NCBI GenBank assembly: GCA_040414495.1
Contig: JBEDUI010000266.1
Location: 1-24,174 of the forward strand
Source: DATAVB01 sp040414495
GTDB lineage: Bacteria > Actinomycetota > Actinomycetes > Mycobacteriales > QHCD01
Length of the DNA stretch: 24,174 nucleotides
Direction of reading: 5' to 3'
The position numbers and the translations under genes are program-made. Positions 1-7,188 of the stretch are shown here, piece by piece. The notes beneath the pieces are model-generated. The model did not search any database. It was not told where the DNA came from and saw nothing but the letters and a program-made list of their open reading frames with translations. Positions within the stretch are counted from its first letter, which is position 1. Each line of letters begins with the position of its first letter.

Positions 1-354
1 CTGCCGCCGGCGGTGACCGCGCGGCTGTACGCCAGCATCGGTCGGTCCCGGGCGCTGCGGCTGCTGATGACGGCCGAGCTGCTCGACGCCGAGCGGGCCG
101 AACGCTGGGGCCTGATCAGCGCTGTCATCGACCGGACCGACCTCGAGTCCTCTGTGGACGATTTGGCCCAACGCATCGCGAATGAAGCGCCGCTGAGCTT
201 GGCCGCGTTCAAAACCATCGATGCGCGGTTGTGCGCCGCAGCCGAGTCGATCGACGCCACCGATATCTACCGCACCGTCTACGGCAGCCGGGATTTCCGG
301 GAAGGCGTCACCGCATTCCTGCAGAAACGACCGCCGGTATTCGAGGGGCAGTGA
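1..354 (+). CDS. Enoyl-CoA hydratase/isomerase family protein, C-terminal part (5' end outside window)
   Basis: The reading frame is open from base 1 and ends in TGA at 352-354, so only the last 117 residues are seen. The segment A-R-L-Y-A-S-I-G-R-S-R-A-L-R-L-L-M-T-A-E and the following 'AERWGLISAVID' are typical of the crotonase fold after the active-site loops, where the sheet passes into the C-terminal helices. Crotonases hydrate or isomerise acyl-CoA substrates in the cytoplasm, but the oxyanion-hole and catalytic glutamate regions lie upstream of the window, so the reaction cannot be assigned. The stop overlaps a GTG and lies 2 bases before the ATG of the next gene, which indicates one operon with the amidohydrolase. 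Family assignment is firm; the substrate is unknown. Confidence 0.85.
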   Translation: MPPAVTARLYASIGRSRALRLLMTAELLDAERAERWGLISAVIDRTDLESSVDDLAQRIANEAPLSLAAFKTIDARLCAAAESIDATDIYRTVYGSRDFREGVTAFLQKRPPVFEGQ

Positions 355-356
355 GC

Positions 357-1208
357 ATGATCGTCGACGCGCATCACCATTTCTGGCGGCAGGGCGAATC
401 GCACCAGGCGTGGCGGCAACCCGGTCAGCATGACGTCCTCGACCGCAGCTTCCAACCCGACGATCTGCGCGCCGAAATCCATAACGCGGCGGTGGATCGG
501 ACCGTATTGATCCAGTCGGTGAATACGGTGGAGGAAAACCGCCGGCTGCTCGACTATGCCGATCAAGTGAATTACGTCGCCGGCGTGGTTTCCTGGCTCC
601 CCCTGAACGAGGCGGACGTGGCGGCAGCCATGCTCGACGCGATAAGCGGACCGGTGCGCGGAATCCGCTGCCTGATCGGCCGGGACAGCATCGACTGGCT
701 GCTGCGACCGTCCTGTCTGGACATATTGAACGAACTGGCCGAGCGCGGGCTCAGCTGGGATGTCGTGCCGGTGACCGCCGAGCAGGTCCGCAGCCTCATC
801 GCCGTGGCCGAGAACGTGCCGACGCTACGGATCATCATCGACCACCTCGGCCGCCCGCCGATCGAATCCGGTGGCTGGCAACCCTGGGCCGACCTGATGC
901 GTGACTTGGCCGCCGCCCCGAGCGTCGCGGTCAAGGTGTCGGTCGGAATCGACGCGTTGACGGCCTGGCCGGAGTGGTCGGCCCAGAAACTGCGCAAATA
1001 CATCGACTGGGTTTACGCGCATTTCGGTGCCGACCGGATGATGCTGGCCAGCAATTGGCCGGTCATCGAGCTGCGCAGCGGATACCAGCGCGCCTGGGCC
1101 GATTTACAGAACGCGGCCCAGGCGGCCGGAATGTCCACACAGGAACTGCGTGACGTCACCGGCGGCACCGCCACCCGTTGGTACGAGCTACCTCACTCGG
1201 GGTCGTAG
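357..1208 (+). CDS. COG3618-type amidohydrolase (TIM-barrel, L-fuconolactonase/LigI-like)
   Basis: A 283-residue cytoplasmic protein beginning M-I-V-D-A-H-H-H-F-W, the hallmark N-terminus of amidohydrolase family 2. The HxH motif is at residues 6-8 and a second conserved histidine is in IIDHLGRPP (His163). Known members hydrolyse sugar lactones (L-fucono-1,5-lactonase, L-rhamnono-lactonase) or the lactone substrate of LigI. The ATG at 357 is chosen because the family motif starts at that methionine; an in-frame GTG at 351 is possible and would overlap the upstream stop. The usual late aspartate (GSDWP in relatives) is replaced by asparagine in L-A-S-N-W-P-V (Asn233), which could affect metal use. 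Its last 16 bases overlap the end of the convergent metH gene. Coupling with an enoyl-CoA hydratase fits a catabolic operon extending left. Substrate not determined. Confidence 0.85.
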   Translation: MIVDAHHHFWRQGESHQAWRQPGQHDVLDRSFQPDDLRAEIHNAAVDRTVLIQSVNTVEENRRLLDYADQVNYVAGVVSWLPLNEADVAAAMLDAISGPVRGIRCLIGRDSIDWLLRPSCLDILNELAERGLSWDVVPVTAEQVRSLIAVAENVPTLRIIIDHLGRPPIESGGWQPWADLMRDLAAAPSVAVKVSVGIDALTAWPEWSAQKLRKYIDWVYAHFGADRMMLASNWPVIELRSGYQRAWADLQNAAQAAGMSTQELRDVTGGTATRWYELPHSGS

Positions 1209-4200
1209 GCGAGGTTGGGCCGCAGCCACTTCTCCACCTCTGGCACCGAAACGCCACGCCGGGCCGCGTAGTCCTCGATCTGGTCCTTGCCCAGCCGCCC
1301 GACGGTGAAATACCGCGACTGCGGGTGGGCGAAGATCAAGCCACTGACGCTGGCGGCCGGGCTCATCGCGAACGACTCGGTCAGCTGCATACCCAGACCG
1401 TCGGCCCCGAGCAGATCGAACAGCGCCCGCTTCTCGGTGTGGTCCGGGCAGGCCGGATATCCCAGCGCCGGCCGGATTCCGCGGAACCGCTCGGCGTGCA
1501 GGTCGGCCAAATCCGGCTCCGAGCCCGGCTCGAACCAGTTCCGCCGCGCCTCGAGGTGGATGTATTCGGCGAACGCCTCGGCCAACCGGTCGGCCAACGC
1601 CTTGACCATGATCGCGCGATAATCGTCGTTCTGCGCCTCGTATTTCTCGGCCAGCTCGTCAGCCCCGTGAATCGATACGGCAAAACCACCGAGGTGATCC
1701 CCGGCCGGGGCAATGTAGTCGGCCAGGCTGCGATTAGGCCGTTCCGCGTGCTTTTCCGTCTGCTGGCGCAGCATCGGGAATCGTACGGTGTCCACATCGG
1801 ACTGTACGACGATGTCGTCGCCCTCGGAATGAGCCGGCCAGAAGCCGTACACACCACGCGCCTCGAACGAACCGTCGGCGATGATCTGATCCAGCAACGT
1901 ATTGGCGTCGTCGAACAGCTCACGCGCGACCGGCTGATCGAGAATTGCCGGGTACTTACCCTTCAATTCCCAGGCCAGGAACAGGAACTGCCAGTCGATC
2001 ATCTCGCGCAGCTCGGTCAATTCCGGCGACACATTCCGTACACCGGTGAATTCCGGAACCGACAAATCGTCGAACGGGACCACCTCGCGGTTTTCCCGGG
2101 CCTGCTCCAGCGACAGCATCGGCCGCCGTTGCCGGCCGGCGTGCTGCTCGCGCAATCGCTCCTGCTCAGCCCGGTTATTCGCGTCCAGTACGCCCTTGCG
2201 ATCGTCATCCAGCAGGTCGGACACCACGCCGACCACCCGCGACGCGTCGAGCACATGGACGGTCGTGCCCTCATAGGCCGGGGCGATCCGAACCGCGGTG
2301 TGCTGACGTGAGGTCGTGGCGCCACCGATCAGCAACGGCAACTGCAAACCACGCCGCTGCATCTCCCCCGCCACCGACACCATTTCATCCAGCGACGGCG
2401 TGATCAGACCGGAAAGGCCTACCGCATCGGCCTTTTCGGCGACGGCGGTGTCGAGAATCTTCTCCGCCGGCACCATGACGCCCAGGTCGATGACCTCGTA
2501 GTTGTTGCAGCCGAGCACCACACCAACGATGTTCTTGCCGATGTCGTGCACATCGCCCTTGACCGTGGCCAGCACAACTTTGCCGTTGCCCCGGCTGGTG
2601 TCGATACGACCTTCCAGCCGCGCCTGCTCCTTCTCGGCTTCCATGTACGGCTCGAGATATGCGACGGACCGTTTCATCACCCGGGCGCTTTTCACGACCT
2701 GGGGCAGGAACATCTTGCCCGCGCCGAACAGGTCGCCGACGACCTTCATGCCGTCCATCAACGGGCCTTCGATCACGTCGAGCGGACGGGCCGCGGCCTG
2801 CCGGGCCTCTTCGGTGTCCTCGTCGATGAAATCGACAATGCCGTGCACCAGCGCGTGCGAGAGCCGTTCGCCCACCGGCGCCTCCCGCCAGGACAGGTCG
2901 ACCTCGCGCTTGGTACCGCGACCACTCACCGTTTCGGCGAAGCTGACCAGCCGATCGGTGGCATCCGGACGGCGGTCGAACAATACGTCCTCGACCAGTT
3001 CGAGCAGGTCGGCCGGAATGTCCTGGTAAACCGCCAACTGCCCGGCGTTCACGATGCCCATGTCCAGCCCGGCCGTCACCGCGTGGAACAGGAAAGCCGA
3101 ATGCATCGCCTCGCGGACGACGTCGTTGCCGCGGAATGCGAACGACAGGTTGGAAATACCGCCGCTGGTACGCGCGCCCGGGCAGCGTTCCTTGATCCGC
3201 GGCAGTGCGTCCAGAAATGCCTTCGCGTAACCGTTGTGCTCGGAAATACCGGTCGCGACCGCGAGCACGTTCGGGTCGAAAATAATGTCCTCGGCGGGGA
3301 ATCCGGCCTGCTGCGTGAGCAGATCGTAGGCCCGGCCGCAGATCTCTACCTTGCGGTCGGCGGTGTCGGCCTGACCCTGCTCGTCGAACGCCATCACGAC
3401 AACACCGGCACCGTATTCGCGGATCTTCCGGGCCTGCCGCAGGAATGGCTCTTCGCCTTCCTTGAGGCTGATCGAGTTGACGACGCCCTTGCCCTGCACG
3501 CATTTCAGCCCGGTCTCCAGGACGCTCCAGCGTGAACTGTCGACCATGATCGGAATGCGGGCCGCCTCGGGCTCGGTCGCGATCAGGTTGAGGAACGTGG
3601 TCATCGCCTGCTCGCTGTCGAGCAGGTCGGCGTCCATGTTGACGTCGAGCAGATTGGCCCCGCCCCGCACCTGTTCCAGCGCCACATCGACGGCGGCCTG
3701 GTGATTGTCGGACTCGATCAGCCGGCGGAACCGGGCCGAACCGGTGACGTTGGTCCGCTCCCCGATCATCACGAAGCCGGTGTCCTCGCCGATGGCGAAC
3801 GGCTCCAGCCCGCTGAACCGGGTGAATGTCGCCGGTTCCTGCGGCGCGCGCGGGGAAATGCCGGAGACCGCCTGCGCGATCTGCTCGATGTGCGCCGGTG
3901 TCGTACCGCAGCAGCCGCCGACGATGTTCACCATGCCGGACTTGGCGAATTCGCCCAGCATCTCGCCGGTTTCGCGCGGCTGCTGGTCGTAACCGCCGAA
4001 GGCGTTGGGCAATCCGGCGTTCGGGTGGCAGGCGGTGTAGCTGTCCGAGAGCCGCGACAGCTCGGCGATGTGCGGCCGGATCTCCTTCGCACCAAGGGAA
4101 CAGTTGACCCCGACCACGAGCGGATTGGCGTGTTCGATCGAGCGCCAGAACGCTTCGACCGTCTGCCCGGACAACGTCCGTCCACTGAGGTCGACGATCG

Positions 4201-4819
4201 TCACGGAAATCCACAGTGGAAGGTCCGGCGCCACCTCACGGGCGGCGGCCATCGCGGCCTTCGCGTTCAGCGTGTCGAAGATCGTCTCGACCAGCAGCAG
4301 GTCGACCCCGCCCTCGGCCAGCGCCTGCATCTGCTCGGCGTACGCATCGCGGACCTGATCGAACGAGACGGCGCGGTAGGCCGGGTCCTCCACCCGCGGC
4401 GAGAGCGACAGCGTGACGTTCAATGGCCCGACCGAGCCGGCGACCAGACGGCCACCGGCCTCGTCGGCCGCCTGCCGGGCCAGGCCGGCCGCGTTCAGGT
4501 TCATCTCGCGCACGAGCGACTGCAACTGGTAGTCGGCCTGGCCGATGCTGGTCGCGGTGAATGTGTTGGTGGTGGTGATATCGGCCCCGGCCGCGAGGTA
4601 TTGCCGGTGAATGTCCAGTACGACATCGGGGCGGGTGAGGTTGAGCAGATCCGGGTCGCCGGTCACGTCCCGCGGGTGGTCGTCGAACCGGCCGCCGCGG
4701 TAGTCCTCCGGAGTGAGGTGCGCGGCCTGCAACATCGTGCCCCACGCACCATCGAGCACGGCGATCCGCTGGTCGAGAATCTGGGTCAGCCGCTGGGCCT
4801 TGGGCGATGAATCGCGCAC
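1193..4819 (-). CDS. metH: Cobalamin-dependent methionine synthase
   Basis: A 1208-residue cytoplasmic enzyme, close to the usual MetH length (about 1200-1230), that transfers the methyl group of methyltetrahydrofolate to homocysteine through cobalamin. All modules are present in order. The homocysteine/zinc domain (about 10-325) has Cys240 in VGVNCSLGA and Cys303-Cys304 in GGCCGT. The pterin domain (about 340-600) includes IGERTNVTGS. The B12 cap is at about 640-735. The B12-binding domain has D-V-H-D-I-G (axial His758). The C-terminal AdoMet reactivation domain has R-P-A-L-G-Y at 1116-1121. The GTG at 4819 is preferred because GGAGG (4826-4830) lies 6 bases before it, whereas the longer TTG start at 4825 directly abuts that sequence. 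The leader carries an SAH riboswitch. No frameshift or missing key residue was seen. Confidence 0.96.
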   Translation of the reverse strand: MRDSSPKAQRLTQILDQRIAVLDGAWGTMLQAAHLTPEDYRGGRFDDHPRDVTGDPDLLNLTRPDVVLDIHRQYLAAGADITTTNTFTATSIGQADYQLQSLVREMNLNAAGLARQAADEAGGRLVAGSVGPLNVTLSLSPRVEDPAYRAVSFDQVRDAYAEQMQALAEGGVDLLLVETIFDTLNAKAAMAAAREVAPDLPLWISVTIVDLSGRTLSGQTVEAFWRSIEHANPLVVGVNCSLGAKEIRPHIAELSRLSDSYTACHPNAGLPNAFGGYDQQPRETGEMLGEFAKSGMVNIVGGCCGTTPAHIEQIAQAVSGISPRAPQEPATFTRFSGLEPFAIGEDTGFVMIGERTNVTGSARFRRLIESDNHQAAVDVALEQVRGGANLLDVNMDADLLDSEQAMTTFLNLIATEPEAARIPIMVDSSRWSVLETGLKCVQGKGVVNSISLKEGEEPFLRQARKIREYGAGVVVMAFDEQGQADTADRKVEICGRAYDLLTQQAGFPAEDIIFDPNVLAVATGISEHNGYAKAFLDALPRIKERCPGARTSGGISNLSFAFRGNDVVREAMHSAFLFHAVTAGLDMGIVNAGQLAVYQDIPADLLELVEDVLFDRRPDATDRLVSFAETVSGRGTKREVDLSWREAPVGERLSHALVHGIVDFIDEDTEEARQAAARPLDVIEGPLMDGMKVVGDLFGAGKMFLPQVVKSARVMKRSVAYLEPYMEAEKEQARLEGRIDTSRGNGKVVLATVKGDVHDIGKNIVGVVLGCNNYEVIDLGVMVPAEKILDTAVAEKADAVGLSGLITPSLDEMVSVAGEMQRRGLQLPLLIGGATTSRQHTAVRIAPAYEGTTVHVLDASRVVGVVSDLLDDDRKGVLDANNRAEQERLREQHAGRQRRPMLSLEQARENREVVPFDDLSVPEFTGVRNVSPELTELREMIDWQFLFLAWELKGKYPAILDQPVARELFDDANTLLDQIIADGSFEARGVYGFWPAHSEGDDIVVQSDVDTVRFPMLRQQTEKHAERPNRSLADYIAPAGDHLGGFAVSIHGADELAEKYEAQNDDYRAIMVKALADRLAEAFAEYIHLEARRNWFEPGSEPDLADLHAERFRGIRPALGYPACPDHTEKRALFDLLGADGLGMQLTESFAMSPAASVSGLIFAHPQSRYFTVGRLGKDQIEDYAARRGVSVPEVEKWLRPNLAYDPE

Positions 4820-4825
4820 GTTCAA

Positions 4826-4830
4826 CCTCC
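4826..4830 (-). promoter_or_regulatory. metH ribosome binding site that decides the start codon
   Basis: On the minus strand GGAGG is followed by TTGAAC and then GTG. The 6-base spacing supports GTG at 4819 as the true start and rules against the immediately adjacent TTG at 4825. The sequence CGGAGG (4826-4831) can pair with CCUCCG (4839-4844) in the same transcript, giving a hairpin with a 7-base loop that would hide this site. Confidence 0.8.
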
Positions 4831-4831
4831 G

Positions 4832-4915
4832 TTGTCTCCGGAGGCGCCCTTACGTCGCGGTCCCGAGGCCGAGCGTGGCGGGTTTCACCCCGTCGCAGCG
4901 CCTCTCGACCTCGTG
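4832..4915 (-). ncRNA. S-adenosylhomocysteine (SAH) riboswitch in the metH leader
   Basis: Read on the minus strand, the leader matches the SAH riboswitch core. GGUCGAG (4910-4904) can pair fully with CUCGGCC (4873-4867). It is followed at once by AGGCGC (4903-4898), which pairs with GCGCCU (4847-4842) as P1. Between them are the conserved CUGCGAC, a GGG/CCC hairpin with a GUGAAA-containing loop, and GCCACGCUCGG. This layout, including the 7+6 base spacing of the two 5' strands, matches my memory of the structurally characterised Ralstonia SAH aptamer. SAH switches control metH and ahcY genes, so the context fits. The 3' P1 strand overlaps the CCUCCG that can mask the ribosome binding site, so ligand-stabilised P1 should free it (an ON switch; inference). 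Confidence 0.92.
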
Positions 4916-4921
4916 GTCCCC

Positions 4922-4950
4922 ACTTTAGCGTCGCATGGCTGATTTGTAAC
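4922..4950 (-). promoter_or_regulatory. Putative metH promoter
   Basis: Minus-strand GTTACA (4950-4945) and TAAAGT (4927-4922) are separated by 17 bases, a reasonable sigma-70-type pair. The predicted transcript start near 4915 falls at the 5' edge of the riboswitch, which supports the assignment. This is inferred from sequence only. Confidence 0.5.
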
Positions 4951-4993
4951 GCCGGGTGGCCTTGTGCTGGTAGCCATGCAACGACCCCAAACC

Positions 4994-5380
4994 CTAAGGA
5001 CCGAAGACGTCGTCTCCGGTCAGCGGCTCACCGGACACCAGCGTGCCGACCGCGATCCCCACGCCGACCGGCACTCCGACCCACAGCGAGTGATGCCGGC
5101 CCGCCATCAGTTCGGCGACAACCGTCGCGACCGATCCCGTATAGGCCAGCGCGAAACCGACCGCGGCCAGTACCCATTCCTCGACCAGTTGGTAAAGAAA
5201 GGCGTAAAAGAGAATCAGCCAGATCGGCGTCGCCACTGCGGCCGCTGCCACCGGGCCGGCGTGGTGGTACGTGAACATCGTCAGCGCTCCGCCGCCAATT
5301 CCCGATGCCACCAAAACCGCGCCCAACAATCCGACGATCAGCACCGCGACCAGGTCGCGGGAGTTACGGAGGACAGCCAC
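4994..5380 (-). CDS. Small four-helix membrane protein of unknown function
   Basis: A 128-residue protein with a GTG start, preceded on its strand by GAGGAGGGAGTC, a strong ribosome binding site with suitable spacing. Four hydrophobic stretches are visible, at about residues 10-32, 43-66, 68-88 and 95-113, so it is probably an integral cytoplasmic-membrane protein with short loops. The segment L-V-E-E-W-V-L-A-A-V-G-F-A-L-A-Y-T-G-S-V lies in the third helix region and includes acidic residues. The C-terminal tail (about residues 115-128) is acidic. I do not recognise the family. It sits alone between the metH leader and a divergent DUF5709 gene, so its neighbours suggest no function. The good ribosome binding site and uniform composition make it a real gene. 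Confidence 0.7.
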   Translation of the reverse strand: MAVLRNSRDLVAVLIVGLLGAVLVASGIGGGALTMFTYHHAGPVAAAAVATPIWLILFYAFLYQLVEEWVLAAVGFALAYTGSVATVVAELMAGRHHSLWVGVPVGVGIAVGTLVSGEPLTGDDVFGP

Positions 5381-5618
5381 GACTCCCTCCTCACAGCGGT
5401 GATGGGATTGCGTAGCTACGACGTTCCTTTCCGTTTAATAGATCCGGGAATTCACGCATTCGTTCGCTTGTCCGGCGACTCGATCCGGACATGCCGGGCC
5501 GCGGCCCGAAATCTGGTGAGTTTCATCAGGCAACTTTTCCCGGGGCCGCTGCTCGGAGCGGCGTGCGGGACCCGTACTAGCATTGGACGATCGGACTCCG
5601 GAACGGGGGAGAGCAACA
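5381..5618. other. Intergenic region between divergent genes, no clear element
   Basis: This 238-base region separates the minus-strand membrane-protein gene from the plus-strand DUF5709 gene and must hold promoters for both. A less GC-rich patch lies near 5423-5460 (TTCCTTTCCGTTTAATAG). A TAGCAT at 5578-5583 is placed like a -10 element for the DUF5709 gene, but no convincing -35 partner was found. I saw no hairpin terminator, repeat or RNA gene. Confidence 0.4.
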
Positions 5619-6038
5619 GTGACTGCCGACGACTTTGGGGACGACCCCTTCCCGCAGGACGGCGAGGACGGCGGCCGCCGCACGGGCGACCCACTCGACG
5701 AGGGGTACTCGCCGCCGGAGCGCCCGCGCGAGCTCGATGACTTCGGTACGACCGCCGAGGAAGAGGAAGAGGGCGAGAGCCTGTCCGGCCGGTTGGCCCG
5801 GGAAGAGGCGGACGTCAGCGACGGCGACGACGACGGGCTGGGCGACGATTCCGACACCGATGGCGAACTGCTCGACGACGAGGTCGGCGATCGGCGTGCC
5901 GGTCGGCTGGTCAGCTTCGACGAAGGCGCCGAAGTGGACACAGACGACGAGCTCTATGCGGCCGATGTGGGAATCGACGGCGCCGCCGCGTCGGCGGAGG
6001 AAGCGGCCGTACACGTCGTCGACGACTCGGACGAGTAG
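5619..6038 (+). CDS. DUF5709 family acidic protein
   Basis: A 139-residue, strongly acidic, soluble protein rich in Asp and Glu and without membrane segments. Conserved DUF5709 blocks are recognisable: DPLDEGYSPPERPR near the N-terminus, a central SGRLAREEADV, then DDEVGDRRAGRLV, and a C-terminal D-V-G-I-D-G-A-A-A-S-A-E-E-A-A-V-H-V-V. The family is common in actinomycetes and has no established function that I know of. The GTG at 5619 is chosen because GGGGGAG (5605-5611) is 7 bases upstream; the longer TTG start at 5583 lacks such a site. It is followed by a 109-base gap and the formylglycine-generating enzyme gene on the same strand, but nothing ties the two functionally. Confidence 0.85.
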   Translation: MTADDFGDDPFPQDGEDGGRRTGDPLDEGYSPPERPRELDDFGTTAEEEEEGESLSGRLAREEADVSDGDDDGLGDDSDTDGELLDDEVGDRRAGRLVSFDEGAEVDTDDELYAADVGIDGAAASAEEAAVHVVDDSDE

Positions 6039-6147
6039 GACTTTTACCGACCTTTCCCATGATTCTGCGGTGAGGTAGGTCTCCGGGCTGGTCCGCGATC
6101 GGCGCCCTAGGGTGGGAATTGCCTGCTGTACGGGTTTGGGAGGTTCG

Positions 6148-7146
6148 ATGGCGGACGGTTCGAGCGCGACAACGTCGACTGCACCGGGCGTGACACCGGG
6201 GGCACCGCCGGCCAAAGACATGGTCTGGGTGCCCGGCGGCACGTTCCTGATGGGCTCGGATCTGGCCGGTTATCCCGAGGAGGGGCCGCCGCACTACGCG
6301 ACGGTGGACGGCTTCTGGATCGACCAGACCCCGGTGACGATTGCGCAGTTCCGCCGTTTCGTGAAGGCGACCGGGTATGTCACAGTGGCCGAGCGGCCGT
6401 TGGATCCGGCCGAGTACCCGAAGCTGGATCCGGCGTTGCTGGTGCCCGGCTCGCTGGTATTCCAGCCCACGCAAGGTCCGGTGCCGCTCACCGATATACG
6501 CCGCTGGTGGCATTACGTGCCCGGCGCTCATTGGGCGCGACCGGAGGGCCCGGATTCCTCGGCCGGCGGCCGGGAACGGCATCCGGTGGTGCACGTCAGC
6601 TGGGAAGACGTCAACGCGTACGCGGAATGGGCCGGTAAATCATTGCCGACCGAGGCCGAGTGGGAATTCGCCGCTCGGGGCGGACTCGACGGTGCGATCT
6701 ATACCTGGGGCGATGATCCGAACCCCAAAGGCCGGACCATGGCGAATACCTGGCAGGGCGAATTCCCTTGGCAGAGCCTGAAACCGGCCGGCAAACAGCG
6801 GACCACGCCGGTCCGCAGTTATCCGCCGAACGGATACGGCCTCTTCGATATGGCGGGCAACGTATGGGAATGGACCAGCGACTATTTCCGGTCTCAGCAT
6901 GCCGACGACGCCGCTCACCCCTGTTGTGCGCCGGTCAACCCACGCGTCGAATCGGTCGATGACAGCTTCGAGACGGTCGAGTCGGGTGGCGCGCACATTC
7001 CCCGTCGGGTGATCAAAGGCGGATCGCATTTGTGCGCACCGAATTATTGTCTGCGTTATCGTCCGGCCGCGCGTCAGGCGCAGCAGATCGACTCGGCCAT
7101 GTCGCACCTCGGATTCCGCTGCATCATCCGCCCGGCAACGACCTAG
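6148..7146 (+). CDS. Formylglycine-generating enzyme (sulfatase-modifying factor, SUMF1 type)
   Basis: A 332-residue protein of the FGE-sulfatase family. It starts at ATG 6148, preceded by GGGAGG (6138-6143). The family opening M-V-W-V-P-G-G-T-F-L-M-G-S-D is present, as are H-P-V-V-H-V-S-W-E-D, LPTEAEWEFAARGG, and G-L-F-D-M-A-G-N-V-W-E-W. Near the C-terminus, GGSHLCAPNYCLRYRPAAR carries Cys296 and Cys301, which align with the two copper-binding cysteines (Cys336/Cys341 in the human enzyme) that separate true formylglycine-generating enzymes from EgtB/PvdO-like relatives. The expected role is aerobic oxidation of the cysteine in a CxPxR motif of type I sulfatases to formylglycine. No sulfatase or CxPxR protein was noticed in the window, so the client is probably encoded elsewhere. 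No signal peptide, so it is likely cytoplasmic. The family has many paralogues, hence some caution. Confidence 0.88.
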   Translation: MADGSSATTSTAPGVTPGAPPAKDMVWVPGGTFLMGSDLAGYPEEGPPHYATVDGFWIDQTPVTIAQFRRFVKATGYVTVAERPLDPAEYPKLDPALLVPGSLVFQPTQGPVPLTDIRRWWHYVPGAHWARPEGPDSSAGGRERHPVVHVSWEDVNAYAEWAGKSLPTEAEWEFAARGGLDGAIYTWGDDPNPKGRTMANTWQGEFPWQSLKPAGKQRTTPVRSYPPNGYGLFDMAGNVWEWTSDYFRSQHADDAAHPCCAPVNPRVESVDDSFETVESGGAHIPRRVIKGGSHLCAPNYCLRYRPAARQAQQIDSAMSHLGFRCIIRPATT

Positions 7147-7188
7147 CGTCGCGGCCTCATCTGCGCGTCCAATGCCCCTGATTCCCTA

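Noticed and set aside
1178..2311. Long plus-strand open frame of 377 residues opposite metH
   Set aside because: It is a shadow frame caused by high GC; metH on the other strand has complete domain structure, and this frame has no recognisable motif.
2385..4214. Arg/Gly-rich 609-residue minus-strand frame inside metH
   Set aside because: Frame-shifted reading of metH with extreme Arg/Gly content and no family features.
6108..6113. TAGGGT as a -10 element for the formylglycine-generating enzyme gene
   Set aside because: No plausible -35 at the proper distance, and the hexamer is a weak match.
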